From Oreohelix idahoensis (Eukaryota; Mollusca; Gastropoda; Stylommatophora; Oreohelicidae): DNA of 64,000 nucleotides. The stretch spans positions 77,501-141,500 of the forward strand of contig JAMPIV010000304.1 in the NCBI GenBank assembly GCA_024509875.1. Reading direction: 5' to 3'. Under the pieces are notes generated by a model. The model was not told the origin of the DNA and searched no databases. It saw nothing but the letters and a program-made list of their open reading frames with translations. The translations under genes were made by a program, and so were the position numbers. Position 1 is the first letter of the stretch, and every line of letters starts with the position of its first letter. Shown piece after piece: positions 39,001 to 54,000 of the stretch.

Positions 39001-42000
39001 AGTGTCTTGGACAATAAGAAAAGAAAGGACATCACAATTTTAATGGGTGACCTAAATGTGAAAATAGGAACAGACAACACTGGCTTTGAAGAAATCATGG
39101 GAAAGCATGGATTAGGTATGATGAACGAGAATGGGGAACTATTAGCAAACTTCTGTGCTTCAAATCAACTAGCTGTAGGAGGAAGCATATTTCCACATAA
39201 AAGAATACATAAAGCAACATGGATATCACCAGACCACAGAACTGAGAATCAAGTTGATCACATATGCATAAGCAAGAAGTTTAGGTCATTATTGCATGAT
39301 GTGAAAGTATGTAGAGGAGCAGATGTTGTATCAGACCCCCATCTTCTGTTGGCTAAAACAAAATTAAAACTCAAGAAATTTACAACAGCATATAGCTATA
39401 GACAACAGTATAATGTGGGATATCTAAGAAATCAGGAAATAAGAGAACAATTTTCAATCACAGTATCCAACAAATACCAAGTACTCCAACAGCTGGAAGA
39501 TGAAACAGATACAGAAGACCACTGGCAACAAGTAAAAAATATATGGAATGAGACATGTGAAGAAGTACTGAGAAAAAGAGAACATCAGCACAAAGCATGG
39601 ATAACAACAGAAACCATTAGTAAGATAGAAGACAGGAAAAACAAGAAAGCAGATTTAAACAGAAGCTCCAAAGCCAAGGCTCATGAAGTGTACATAGAAG
39701 CAAACAAAGAAGTAAGAAGAAACATCAAAAGAGACCAGATGAAATATATTGATGATTTGGCAAGGAAAGCAGAGGAAGCTGCAGCCAAAGGAAATATGAG
39801 GGACCTGTACAACAACACAAAGAAGCTAACAGGGAAATATAAGCAAGCAAATGGCCTCATAAAAGATAAGAATGGAAAATTGCTTAGTAATATACAAGAA
39901 CAAATGAAGAGATGGACAGAACATTTTGAGGAACTTCTCAATAGACTATCTCCAACTAATCCCCCAGACATCCAGCAAGCAGAAGAGGAGCTACAAATCA
40001 GCTGTGAATGGCCAAGTAGAGAAGAAATAAAGAAAGCCATAAAGCTTCTAAAAGATGGAAAAGCAGCTGGTCCAGATTGCATTCCAGCAGAGGCCATCAA
40101 AACAGATATTGTTACCCTCTTCAGAGATATTATACAAACTACTTGGCAAAGTCTGGGAGAGAGAGGAAATACCAGCAGAATGGAAGGAAGGTTATCTAGT
40201 CAAGTTGCCTAAGAAGGAAAATTTACAAGAGTGCACAAATTATAGAGGAATAATGTTACTATCAGTGCCAGCAAAAGTATTAAACAGAATCATCCTTGAG
40301 AGATTAAAAGAGTCCATAGACAAGCAACTGAGAAATGAAGAAGCTGGTTTTTGACAAAATAGATCCTGTACAGACCAGATAGCCACATTGAGAATAATAG
40401 TTGAACAAAGTCTGGAATGGAATTCACCGCTATACATCAGATTCATGGACTATGAAAAGGCATTTGACAGAGAGAATCGCTTTGGAAAGTGATGAGGCAT
40501 TATGGAGTTCCCATGAAGATCATTAACTTAATAAAGAAGACCTATGAAGACATGACATGCAGAGCAGAGTTCTTCATGAAGGACAACTTACAGAACCGTT
40601 TAGGATTAGAACGGGAGTGAGACAGGAATGCCTCTTGTCTCCATTTCTTTTCTTACTAGCAATAGATTGGGTTATGAAAACATCGACATCACACAACAGA
40701 AATGGAATCCAGTGGAATCTGACTAAACAGCTTGATGATCAGGATTTTGCAGATGACTTGGCTCTTCTGTCCCATAATCAGATGCAAGAGAAAATGAAAA
40801 TTCTCGATTAGAGGTCACAACAAGTGGGCCTGAAAATACACAGGGAAAAGACAAAGATTATGAGAAGAAATAATAACAAGGTTCACCTTGAAGAAACACC
40901 ACTAAAAGATGTAGAATCGTACACATATCTTGGAAGTAATATAGACAAAGTTGGAGGGACAGACCGTGATATCAAAATAAGAATACAAAAAGCAAGAGGA
41001 GCTTTCATTGCATTGGGAAACATATGGAGAACAAGAGAAAATAAGAATCTTCAACTCAAATGTCTAGTCAGTCCTATTGTATGGCTCTGAGACATGGAGA
41101 ACAACAAAAACAACAACCAAAAAGCTACATACTTTTATAAATGGGTGCTTGCGTAGAATAGAAGGACTGAAATGGTATGACAAAGTCACAAATGTGGAAT
41201 TGATGACAAGAACCAGACAAGTGCCAGTGGAACAAGAGTTGAGAAGAAGACGCTGGCGATGGATAGGACACATTGAGGAAACCTGTTGATAGCATTACAA
41301 GGCAGTCCTTGTTCTGGAATCCACAGGGAAAGAGAGGCAGAGGTAGACCAAAAAACACATGGAAAAGAGAACTGGAAACAGAGATGAAAATGATGAGGAA
41401 AACATGGAAAGAACTTGAGCGGATGGCACAGGACAGGAAGACTTGGCATGTGTTTGTTGAAGGCCTATGCTCCTTGGGGAGCTAATGGGTATTGATTGAC
41501 ATCACAGTCTGCTGGTATGTTTTATTTTTACTATTGTGTTTGTTAAAGGTATGTTCCAGATGAAGATAGCCCAGCTGTGCAGCTCATCTTTAACAACAAT
41601 TCCTTTGCCCGCAAGTATCGTCAGCAGATAGAACAGTTTATCAAAAGTCTGCTATGGGAAGAAATCAATTCTCCAAATCAAGACACTGTGCCAGAGATAA
41701 CTGTGAAGGTAAATATCTTTCAGTGAATTTTTATTATTTTGATTATTGATATGTATATATTCTTTTCATAATAAGTACTTGTTCGTGTTGTGTCTCTTTG
41801 ATTTCAAGGGCATAGAAGTTGTACATCTTCCAGTCAGATATTGTGGCTCAGAACACATAATTTTAATAATTCAATAATGGTATTAAATTAAGTCCTACAA
41901 CTTTTTTGACTAGTATATTTTTTTCATTTATGTTCTGATCCTTTGCCCAGAAGTTTAACCATTAGCATTAAAAATGGGATTTCTAGCCTTTCACTGAGAG

Positions 42001-45000
42001 ACAGCTACAATAAGTACTAATGATACTGTGATTGCATGAATGTGAGAGCTGGTGGAAGTGGTGAGAAATAAAGCATATTGCAATTAACAAATGATGAGTT
42101 TGTTGTTGTTGCTTGTTTTATTTGAAAAATTATTATCGTAGAGCATTGCTTTAATTTAATTTTTTTAAACTGTTTTTAGTCTTGTACATATTAAGTTTAT
42201 GAAAAATGAAGTCTTCGTGAGTGCTGAAGTTTTACAAGTTATACATATGGAAAAAGAGTTAATGAGAAGGTTAAGAACTTTTTAATGACACCTTATTTTC
42301 ATCACCGCAGACCGATACAGTGGTCTGAGAAGGATTTCCTCTCACCACCTTGTACTGCTCAAGTGAAACGGTGCCCCATCAATTGATGCAATGTGGGTGG
42401 TTAGTGAGTGTAAATCGTAAATATTTAACATCAGCTGCAGTGTCTAGCTAGTCAGGAAACTTATGACCTCACAGGTGACAGTGGTTTTAACTGTTGGAAG
42501 TGGAGGTGATGAACGTTTGTTAAATCTCATGTTGGCTGTGTTGGTGAGGATTAAAATAAAATGGAATGTGAAGTTCAAGTGATGCACAGTTTTGCAAGTC
42601 GTCTGTGGCTTTCAGATTTGGGTGGTAAGAAGTAAAATGTTAAATGTTATTCTGGTGTATGGAAGAAGCAGACTAGTTCTTATGTGACCATAGAAACAGT
42701 AGTTTGATCAGTGTGATTTATTGTTATTAGTGCTTAGAATGTTATGGAACATGCCAGGGTAATATAAACATATGTGTTATCCTTTTTTGTGATCTTTTTC
42801 CAGCCTGGTGTTCCATCTTGCATTGATATTAACAGTCGCCTTCCTCCAGAGAAGAGAATTGAAAGGATGCGGCAGAAACATGCGGTAGGTACAGTCTTGA
42901 GGTATTATCCTTTCTATAAATTTTTTCATTCATATTTTGGTGGTGTCATTTTTGCGGGACATAGTTTTAATTAGTTGACTGCAGTGCTGAAAGGTATTCA
43001 CCTCTGTGGTGGCATTTTGCATTAAAAAAAAAAAAACCACATCATGCATAGTGCAGCAATACCCCGGTCTTTCGCTGTTCGATTAGCGTTTTTTCGATAT
43101 AATGCGGTTTCTATTTTATACCATATGCTCATTATACACTTAACAAAATTTGATCTTAAGCTGTGTGCTAAATTTCATGAGAGATGAAAAAATAACTTTC
43201 ACATGCTCATCAAGCTCATTTGGGATTGTTTGATAGCCAAGAAGCATTGTCATTATTAGCATAATGAAGCATGACCCCAAAATTGAACGCAGTTGTTGTG
43301 TCTGTTTACAGCGAAGCTGCAATATTTGCGCCTTTCGGCAGACACATCCGACTTCAGCACAACATTTTTTGGGACCAGTTTGCCTTCCCTCTTCGATCCC
43401 AACTCTCTCGGCCAGACTGCAGTGATGCAGCCTGTTTCCAGGACCACCACTTGGAGGTAGAGTAGGGTCTTGGTCAGCTCTGGTTCGCTGACCTTGACGC
43501 AAGCAGTCAAGCTATGGGTCGCTGACTGCATTCATCACTTTTGCTGCGTCTTCGGTCCCCTGCCCCCATTCACCAAGTAGTCGATTGTCTACATCTGGAG
43601 CCAGAAAAACTTTTTCAATACCTACAAAACCTGCTAACCAGTCATCTGATGATGAAGACAGCTGTGCCGTGACATCTAAAACCACAAGCAGCAGAAGTAG
43701 CAGCTGTTAAAGTCCTATATTATTAATAAGTACAATAACAATTACACTAGACGATGCAGGTAAACTATATACCGGCAAACAAGCAACAGACATATTTGCG
43801 GAATCCTACAGAAATGAAAGTAACATCTCCATCAATTCATGCAGACAACGAGACGTTCATCAAGAAATAATCCACACTAGAATTAATGAAAACAGTCCGG
43901 ACGTCATGTCCAAACCATTCACTATGGAAGAGTTAAAAATAGCCTTGTGGAGACAGGAAATCACCAGGCCTGGATGGTATAACCAACGAAATGCTCAAAC
44001 ACCTCGGATATACAGCAATGAGCAAACTGTTGCAGATATGCAACTACAGTTGGATGACAGGCAGTGTGCCACAGACATGGAGAGAGGCGCTCATGTGCCC
44101 CATCATAAAGAAAGGAAAAGACAACAGGAAGGCCACCAGCTACAGACCAATAAGCCTAACTACCTGTGTAAGTAAGACAATGAAGAGGATGGTCAACAGA
44201 AAATTGAAATGGTACTTTGAATCCGAGAAAATTGTAGTGCCAGAACAAGCAGGGTTTAGAGAATGCAGCACCACAGAAGACCAAATCACATACCTGTCCC
44301 AGATCGCTGAAGATGCCTTCCAAGAAAAGAAAAAAATCTTTACCCTATGGATAGATCTCCAAAAAGCTTTTGACAAAGTATGGAAAGACAGGTTAATAGT
44401 AAAACTGCAAAGAAATAGGATCAAGGGTAATATAAGAAAATGGATCCTGTCATTCCTACACAATCGGAAAGCAAGAGTCACCATGGAAGGCCACAACAGC
44501 AAGAAAATACTCCTAAAACATGGAGTTCCTCAAGGCTCAGTGTTGCCTCCCACCCTGTTCCTTGTGTTCATCAATGACCTCATCCACGATCTGCCACAAG
44601 GTGCGAGAGCCGCCCTATATGCTGACGACTTGGTGGTGTCGTGTGTAGAAGAACATCTAGTTATCACTAATAAGTGAATACAGAGGGCAGCAGACAACAT
44701 AGCAGCATGGGCAGAGAAATGGATGGTGCAGATCAACGCTGAAAAATCCTCAACAACACTTTTCACGCTCTCAAACAAAGACAAAGCAGGAGAGATATGA
44801 CTTGGAAATATACATGTCCAAACAGACGAGGAACCGGTGTACTTGGGCATTACATTAGATAAGAGAATGACATGGAGGCCCCACATCGAGAGAACGAGGC
44901 CAAAGCAAGAAGAAAACTTGCCATACTGAGGAAAATAGCTGGATCAAGTTGGGGAGCTAACGAAATGACACTAAAGAAAGTTTATACAGGTGCAATAAGA

Positions 45001-48000
45001 CCAATATTAGAATACGGATCGGCAGCATGGTCTACAGCAGCCAAATCACACCTACAAGCCCTGGATAAGGTCCAAAATCAAGCGCTTCGGTTGATCACGG
45101 GTGCCATGAAGACCACTCCAATAAACGAAATGGAAAAAATCATAGGTATTCCACCTTTATTCTACAGACGAGACACTAAGACCCTGATCCAATCAGAAAA
45201 GTACAAGAACATGCCAGCACATCCAAAATGAAAACTAGATTTAGAGATTTAGCCAGTGGGAGGTTGAAGAGAAGCAGTTTTGTGCATCAGTCCAAAAAAC
45301 TAATTAGAACATACAAGGATGAACTACCAGACATCACTAAGGAAATAATTCCAACACTCCTCCCAACCCCATGGGAACAGCATCAAAATTTCAGCATTAA
45401 GACCTTCATAACTACCACCTGCCCCACGGGAGAGCTAAATACTCTCCAAAGGAAAACAGCAGCATGTGACATGATTGAAGAACTATACCCCAGAGAAGCA
45501 TGGATCCAAGTATATACTGATGGATCTGCAACCAGAGCAGTGAAGAACAGAGGCGCAGGAGTTTATGTGGTCTATCCAGACAAAGAAAATGAATCCACCT
45601 GTTCACCTACTGGAATATTCTGTTCAAACTATGCTGCTGAAGTACAAGCCTTAAGCATTGCTGCAGGAATAATAAATAATACAATAAGCCAATGTCAGCA
45701 GGTTGTATTCCTTACCGATGCAATGTCAGTTCTGCAAGCCCTCAACAGTGATAAACTGCCAGATTTAAAAAAAGCCCTATGCGAAGTAAATATCAAAAGA
45801 AGGGTAGTGCTACAGTAGATACCATCACACTGTGGCATACAAGGAAATGAGAGAGCAGATACGTTAGCAAAAGAGGGAGCAACACGGGAACAAAAAGAAC
45901 AAACAGTCACCTTCCATGAAAAGAAGACCCTTATCAAGGCCATCAGGAAAGTTGACCAACAAAGAGACAACTATCACTATCTTGATCGAGCAAAACAGGT
46001 GATCCTGTTCCGCATTAGAACAGGACATAACAGACTGAAGTCATTTATACAGACTGAGATTGAGTCTTGACGAACTTTCAACCACAGCAACATACATCCA
46101 GAGAACCGGACTTCTTGTGTAGACAAGCGTTACCTTACGTTAGAAGTGTTGCTTATTAATTATCTCTTGAGTTAAATTACTGTAGAATTTGCAGAAGATA
46201 GTAACTCTGTTCAAAAATTAAAAACAAACTTTGAGCAAGGTTTGTAAACTACAACAAAGGGGGTAAAATATTTACACCATGTAATATGAGAAAATCATGA
46301 GGTACGAAAATATTTGATTCAGATGTTTTCTGAATCATTCAATTACTGATACCTGGTTAGAGGTGTTTGGGAAATTACTTACACCATTTTAAAATACGAT
46401 CAGTAATTAAATTCCACTCTGTGATCTCACAAAACACATTTAATGAAATCTGTTTTAAATTCTGCACACATAATTTCCTCAATTACCTTTGCCATAGCTT
46501 ATCCATAATATTTGCGATTCATCCACATACTGAGCATCCCAATGTTTCTATGCATATAAATATATTTTGTTCACATCTTCTGCAACAAGTCTACTGGTGG
46601 GCATTATTTGAATACCACTCACTTATGATAATTTAGACACATCCAATTATTATTTATATTTCTTGAATCTATGAACATCTTTTTAGACTATTTCCATTAA
46701 TGCTATAACACTTTGGGATGCTTCATTCATAAAATGAGACACTTTTTCAATACACGTTCAGTCCCACAGGACAAAATCCATAGAATGCTCTGGTTGTAGC
46801 AAATCCTCGCAACCACACATTGAAATGTACACATCGACGCCTTTATGTGCACCACTTAGTTTTTAAATACAAGACCCTATGTGGTGGGCTAAAAGGATCA
46901 TAACAGAGGCTTTGGATAGAAATATTTTGTTGGATTAAATTGATTTGATTTTTTCCCCCGTCCAGATCATTGGCAATAGCCAATTCCACAAACAGTTTCT
47001 TATTGACTTCTTGGGCTGGCCCTTTACAGTTCCAGAACCAACTAGATGTAATGTCAACTGGGAGATACCTCTGTATCCTTTTGACTGGAATGTCAGTTAA
47101 CCTTTAAAGTTAGAAAAAACAAACAACTGCAGATGCAGTTCAAAGGTGGTTTGATTTCAAGGAGAAATTAATTTGAAAACCTGTAGAGTTATTCTCCAGC
47201 TTAGTGGTTACCCGCATATTTTTGTTGTATGTAGGGCTTGTTAAGATGTACTATTAACTAAATAAATCATTATGAGTTGTATCAGATATGGCCAGGTGTT
47301 TAATGAGGTATATGCTGATCCAACAAACAAACTTAAAAAGTCAACCACAAAGAAGTAAGTAGTTTATATGAACAATGGCAAAATGTGTATTATTTATATA
47401 ATTTATTCTTGATTATATTCGCAAACCTATGTAATTGTGCCTGAAATTAATGGCTGCCTTAAGATTCAGAATACTGCAGATGTCTTCTAAATGTGAAAGA
47501 CTAAACTACACAGTACGACAAAAATTTACTCAGGCTACTTATAAATGCTACAGAAGCTTTTAAGTAATAAACATAGTTTTGAAAACGGCATATAGAAAAA
47601 AAAATATGGTCTTTTTCATAGTGCACTTTCAGATCTGCACTTGAATATGTTTTAAAGAAAGCAGTGTTCAGCCTGAGGTTGTTATTGTTAGAATCTGCGT
47701 AGAGTTTGCCCATGAATGGTACTAGTGACAGCATATGTGCTATCTCTTCCTCATATTTTGGGCACTTTTGCAGCAGATGCTCATAGGTAATTTTATATGT
47801 ATGCTCATGAGTAGTTCCTATCTATAGCTTATTGAATAGATGGTATCTCAGTCTGTTGTGGCTTGTGCTGAGTCAGAAGATTGCCACTTGTTCACTTCTG
47901 CCGAGCTGGTGATATGCATCATTTTATATTCTGCTGCAGTTTTCATGGGCTCTGCCTGTGCTTAATTGTTAGTTTAGAATTTTCCTGTTGCCAGTGACAG

Positions 48001-51000
48001 CTTTTTTTGTAATGTTACTAAGAAAGGTAGACTAGGATATGAAAGGCAAGAATAAATTTTTTAGGTCTTGAAAAGATATGGAAACCTTAAAAGAGATAAA
48101 GGAAAATGCTACATTTACAGTATTGACCTTAAATTGTATGACAGTTCTGACATATGAAGCAAAAACAATAAGAACAATAAAAATTGTCCAGATCATAATG
48201 CGGATGTTCGTAAAGGGATCGTTAAAAAGGATTCTAGGGCAACAGGAGAGAGTGAGAAATGAAGATCTAGAGGCAGAAACAAGATAACTACTGAGTGACA
48301 AATGAAACGGTAGAAGTGGAGGTGGCGTAAACATACACTGTGGAAGCCAGCTTGTAGGCATTGCCACCTGCACAGAAATAAAAGAGTGGAAAACCAAGGA
48401 AGACAGAAAAGATGCCATGACAAAATTGAGTGTTGGACAGCAGTCTTGAGAGATATGGGAAAAATTAACAGCAGAAATAAGATAAATGGTAGTGTAAGTC
48501 AGTAGCTTGTGCACACAAGAGAGCTGAGGCACCCTAATGGCATAGGTCTAAGAAACTTAACCAGAGTTTAGTTTGCAAAAATTATTGTGGTTTTTTCATG
48601 ATCTCATCTTTGTTAAAGTGGAAACTGATAGCACAAGCATGTCTTCATTATTAACATGAAGTTTCCCCTGAAATGGATATCAGTTGAGATTAATAAGCTT
48701 TTAATTTTAAAACTTTTTTCAGCTACATTCTTCTACATGTAGAACTTGGTAGTGTAAAAGGGTGACTTGCCCCATGGTTTTCCGCCGAGTTGTGATTTCA
48801 CGGTTATTTTATATATCAATTTTATCAGGCAAAAGCCAGCTTGCTGGAACTGTGGCGAGGAAAACCATGCAGTGAATGACTGCAAGCACCCAAGGAATCC
48901 GGCAAAGATTGCAGCTAACCGGAGAGAGTTTTTAGCACAACAGCAGCAGCAAGGAGGCTTTGAGCCGAAGTTCACGTAATATCTATCAAATGTGTAATTG
49001 TGTACTATAATCTGCTTGTACGAATAGCCACCAGTGTTTATGTGCTTTTAGTCTTCTTTCAGTGTTATGTATAATTGTCCAGTTTTCATATTTGTAATAT
49101 TCAAAGATTTTTTTTTTTTTTTCGTACGCCCGCTAATACTCGAGGCGAAATCTCAGGTTATTATTATTATTTTTTTTTTTTAAATGTCTAACCTGACATT
49201 GATTTTTACGTGAGTATCCTATTTTCTTGTACAGAGACAAGTGTCCCTCGCCATTCAGGCATATACTCGCCGTTTTCGGAGGTACCCATTAGAGCTGGGT
49301 CGGCTCAGGAGCCGCCAGTCCCTGGTCGACGACACTCCTTCAAATGTACTCGCCAGGTCTCGAGTTAATCCAGTCCAAATCCCGGTCGACAAAAAATCCT
49401 CAAATGCCGTCGCCCGGGTTTGATCCTGAATCACCCGGTCGCCAGAGCGGTGTTGTAACCACTACGCTAGTGTGGAACCCCCCGTTTTTATAGTGGGCGA
49501 CTTGTAACGTCTATAGTTTTTGTGTTTCTTGGTCAATTGCTATCATTTTTGGAATTTATATAAATAAATGAATGATGAATCTGATGATATAAAATTTGTT
49601 TGTGTACATGTTAGATGTGATAGGAAGAGAGGAAAGGAAAGATGAAAAAAACAAAAAAAATTTAAAAAAATTTTTTTTTTTAATTTTAAAATTAAAAAAA
49701 AATAACCAAGAAACGAAGAGTCCATATCCCTTGCATCTCAATAAAAGTCATTTGACCAATACAAATGAAATGACGATCTTTTCATTACACCCATCATCAG
49801 TAGCAAAGCAACAAACGCCCTTGTCAGCAGTGACATTCAGCCGTAACCCTAAACCTTTCCGATTAAACCTAATCCTAACCCCTAAAATTATACATACTAG
49901 CAATGCCATTCTACTTTCGTTTCCATCTCTGTCATCAAACATATTCTGAGAACCGATATCAGCGCTTATAAAGACAAAAATCTCCTCCTCATCGCATCGG
50001 CGTCAGAATCCAATAAAATTAGAGCGAAAATGGCCGCGTGTTCGATGCCGATTCATTTTGATTAAAAAAATTCACAGAAAATAAACGCGAATGCACCCAT
50101 TACTAAGACCGATCGGAAACGGAAGTTAACTCTCTCTCAAATAAGTTTAAAACTTAACATCCGGGGGTGAAGTCACGTGTACACACATCCTAATGCTAGA
50201 AAACGAAAATATCCGCTTGTCAACATATGTCGACAACAGCTGGGAGAGCATAGGTTACCTTCGTCAACATATGTCGACAGCAGCGTGCTAAAGGTTAAAC
50301 TAGGTAATTCTCTCACATTGATATTTGTGACCACTGAAAATAGTAAAATGTGAAAAGCAGCGTGGGTATTATTTCATTTTCACCTCTTACCTTTCTGATA
50401 TTCTGGTTGTATTGTGTCTGTTAGTAATGTTTATATTTTGTTGAGTAAAGATTTACCTTCGTTTTCAGAACAGGACAGGTTTTTTAAAATGTGTTTGTTA
50501 ATGCTTCTCTGAGAAAAGTAGATATTCAGCCAATATATAGCAGTGCCATTTACTTACTTACTTGGGCCGAAGGGCGAGAGCCCAAGTGCCGCTGGATCAA
50601 TAACAACTTACTTACTTACTTAGTTGTTCCCCTTCTACCGTGAGGTGTAGAGGTTTGGAAGAGAGAGCGCCAGACTATCCTATCAACTGTCTTCCTCCTG
50701 GCCTGGTTCCATTCTAGTCCTCGATCCTTCAAAGATTGTCTAATGTTGTCCTCCCAGCGGACTCTGGGTCGTCTTCGGGGTCTGGATCCTTGGCTCTTTG
50801 TTTCCCATGCTTGTCATGGTATCCGATCTTCTCCCATTCTGCAGACATGGCCAAACCATCTTAATTGGGACTGTTCTACTTGGATCTGCAGGGGGTAGGA
50901 TTTAAGGCCTTGACGTATCGTCTGGTTGCGTACCATGTCTCATCTTGTTACTTCAACTACCTTCCTCAGATACCTCATTTCTGAGGTTTGGATCTGGCTT

Positions 51001-54000
51001 TTATGGGTTGTAGTCATTGCCCATGACTCGCATCCGTATGTCAAGACTGGGACATAGGTGGAGCGGTATACAGCCATCTTCGTTTTCTTACCAACCTCTC
51101 TCTTGCTGAGGAATCCTCGATTTATGGCCTGAAAAAGTCTCCCAGCTGCTGCTTTTCGAGTGGCCAACTCTTCTTTGATGCCTCCCTTTCGGTCTATAAT
51201 AGCTCCGAGGTATTTAAAGTGGTCGACCTGCTCCAGGACCTGTTCTCCCAGCTTAATCTGATGTTTTCTTTCTTCTCGTGATATCACCATGGATTTTGTT
51301 TTAGAGCTGCTTATGACCATCCCTCTCTTCTCCAGCTCTTCCTTCCAGACTTGCAGGTTGGATTGGAGATGTGCCTCTGATTTAGCAATCAGGGCAACAT
51401 CATCGGCAAATGCCAGCTTACACTCAAGGGCCTCTTTTCACTCAGCTGTGCCATTGTAGACTGTATAGCTGAATTTGGTATGACTCTCCAGGGGACCCTG
51501 TCAAACGCCTTTTCCGGATCTATGAAACAAAGATGGATCTCACTCTTAACTCAAGGGCCTTTTCACTCAGCTGTGCCATTTAGACTTACTGAATTTGGTA
51601 TGACTCTGGGGAAAAAAAAAAAACCCATTTAAAATGCTTACAAAGTAAACACAGTGATTATATGATAACCGATAAAGATAATGATCTCATATATATATAT
51701 ATGTTATGGGTAAAGCTAGAAAACTTGGTAAAGCTAAGAAAGCTTAGTAAAGTGTACAGTGGGTAAAGTAAGAATAAAATGGGGGTTAGTGTTCAGCTAT
51801 CTTTACCCATAACATATGTAAAAGAATGGTCCTACTGGATTCTTCATGAATAACCTTTTTTCCTTGTTTTGAAAATTTTCAAGTGTTTCCAGTAAAGCAT
51901 AAGCAGATGGTGGCAAGACTTTGGTTTTTCAGCTCACTATGGCAGTATGTGTTATGTTCCATCTTTTGTGTATACATTGCATCATAGTAAATGTTTGATG
52001 TGCCATTTTCAGTCATTGTTTTGTTTCATGTTTTTCAGAGTAGTTACATGCAGTTTTGTATGTGTTAAACTATGATTCATTTTACAAGTTTGTGAAAATC
52101 TGACATCTGTGTATCCGGTGGACATCTTAGCTGGATATTGAAATATATGTATGCAATAAGTGAACGAAACAGATTTGTTAATGTATTGGTGTATTTTTTC
52201 TGCATTCCTAATTCTTTTACAATCGTGTTCAACAGAGGTCCATCTCGCTATCATTTAGACCCAGACCTTGCTTCTGAATTTACGAAGTTCAAGCCAGGAG
52301 TTATAAGGTAATTCATTACCAAGAGGCATTTTTTGTTTCACAATAGGCAGTCTTTTTAAAAATTGCTATTGCTTTTATTTAAACCACAAAGAGTAACTTT
52401 GTCTCTACTGACAGACCACGCAAGGCACTACTTTGAAATGCAGTTACCTGCTACAAGAAAACTCCATTGAGAAAGCAAAATAAAAATTGAAAAGGAGCTA
52501 AAGATAAACACTTCTAGAGTGATGAGTTTCAATCTTTTCATTCCAGGCCATTCGTTTTAAAACGTTATTAAGATCACCATAACGCTGAATTAAACAGACT
52601 GCCTGTTACGTCTTTTATATTATTAATGTTAATAAGAATAAAAGGATGGTTCCTGTGGCCAAGATGACGTCTAGGGTAGTAAATTTCTCAGACACCGCAA
52701 CAAGCCAACATCACTCAGAATTATTTGAGCCACAATGGACGAAGTGGACGATATACATTTGATTAAAGACAGCACGTAGCTCCACATATAAATAGTTCAA
52801 GCCAACATAGAAGGGCAGATAATATGCAGAAAACGATATACCGTAGGAAGCCAGTTCATGTCAGGAATGCTGTCCTTTAGTTCTCAATATGATATATCTC
52901 TTCACACTAGACACTGAGCAATTATACTTCCTGTCAATATAGATGACTAGATACATCTCACCAAAGATCTTGATGTATTAGTGATAACAGAACTCCATTT
53001 TTAAACACTTTAACAAGCGGGAGCTCAAACACATATGTCCACTCGCCATGACACACAATCGTATAAGGCCCAGCACTTCTGCTCCTCTAGTTTCATGTGA
53101 GCCACCCAAGCATATCGGCTTAGTGTCACTGTTACTGGGGTGCTGTGTGTTAGTGCTGCTGACTGGCACAGCTGACAAGGTTGATGTCAGCAATGTCGGG
53201 CTTACTGATAGGGGCCGACAGGTGTTTAATATTTGAGTCAATGTCGTGGGTCCCTTAGATTTGTTTAAATGTGATGCAACCCACACAACAGTGTCACGAA
53301 GTGGATTTAAGACTAGAGGCTGCCTACATATAGAGACAAGACACTAGTGGGAAGAAAGTCTAAGAAGATAGATTTTAGATGAAAATGACAGTGGCTGTGG
53401 AAGATGAGGCTATTGGCGTCAAGGGGCGAGAACCTAGATTGACTCTCCCTTGCCACTTGTGACGTATTGTGTTGCTATAACCTCAACACCTCTACCTAGA
53501 TGGGATAAGGTTTAACTAAATACCACAGGCACCACTATACAGACAACATATAGATAAGGTATAGTTTAAAAGAAAGTGACTGATCCAGACTAAAGTTTAA
53601 ATAGTTTTATTTACACAACAAAGTTCAGTTAACATACAAAAATCAAACAACGTGCGAGTTCGCACACCTGGAAAGAACATAACAATCAATTACAGTGATT
53701 ACATAAGGTAACCCCACAATGTCGCCCTCCCCTCCACCTGTAAGGAAGAAAGGTAAGAAATACAACAACCTGTTAAGTGGGATCTCTAACATCAGATCTC
53801 CCTTACTCTAAATCTCCTGATATTATGTAAACCACCATCTAAATCCTACTGTTTGTCTGTTCTGCAGACGTCACTAAACTTGAAGGGCCTACACAGCTTC
53901 TCTGCTTTAGGCAAATTACCCTTCACTAGCTAACACTATGTCCACCGAAAAAAAACTGGTGTGATCACCTCCTACACAAACTAACCGACGAATTGCTGAA

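Noticed and set aside
42297..42420. A possible SINE-like GC-richer patch in ZCCHC8 intron 2
   Set aside because: No second copy in the window and no promoter boxes clear enough to call.
49596..49949. Lysine-rich open frames over the A/T-rich zone of ZCCHC8 intron 6
   Set aside because: Driven by homopolymers; no conservation signal or motif.
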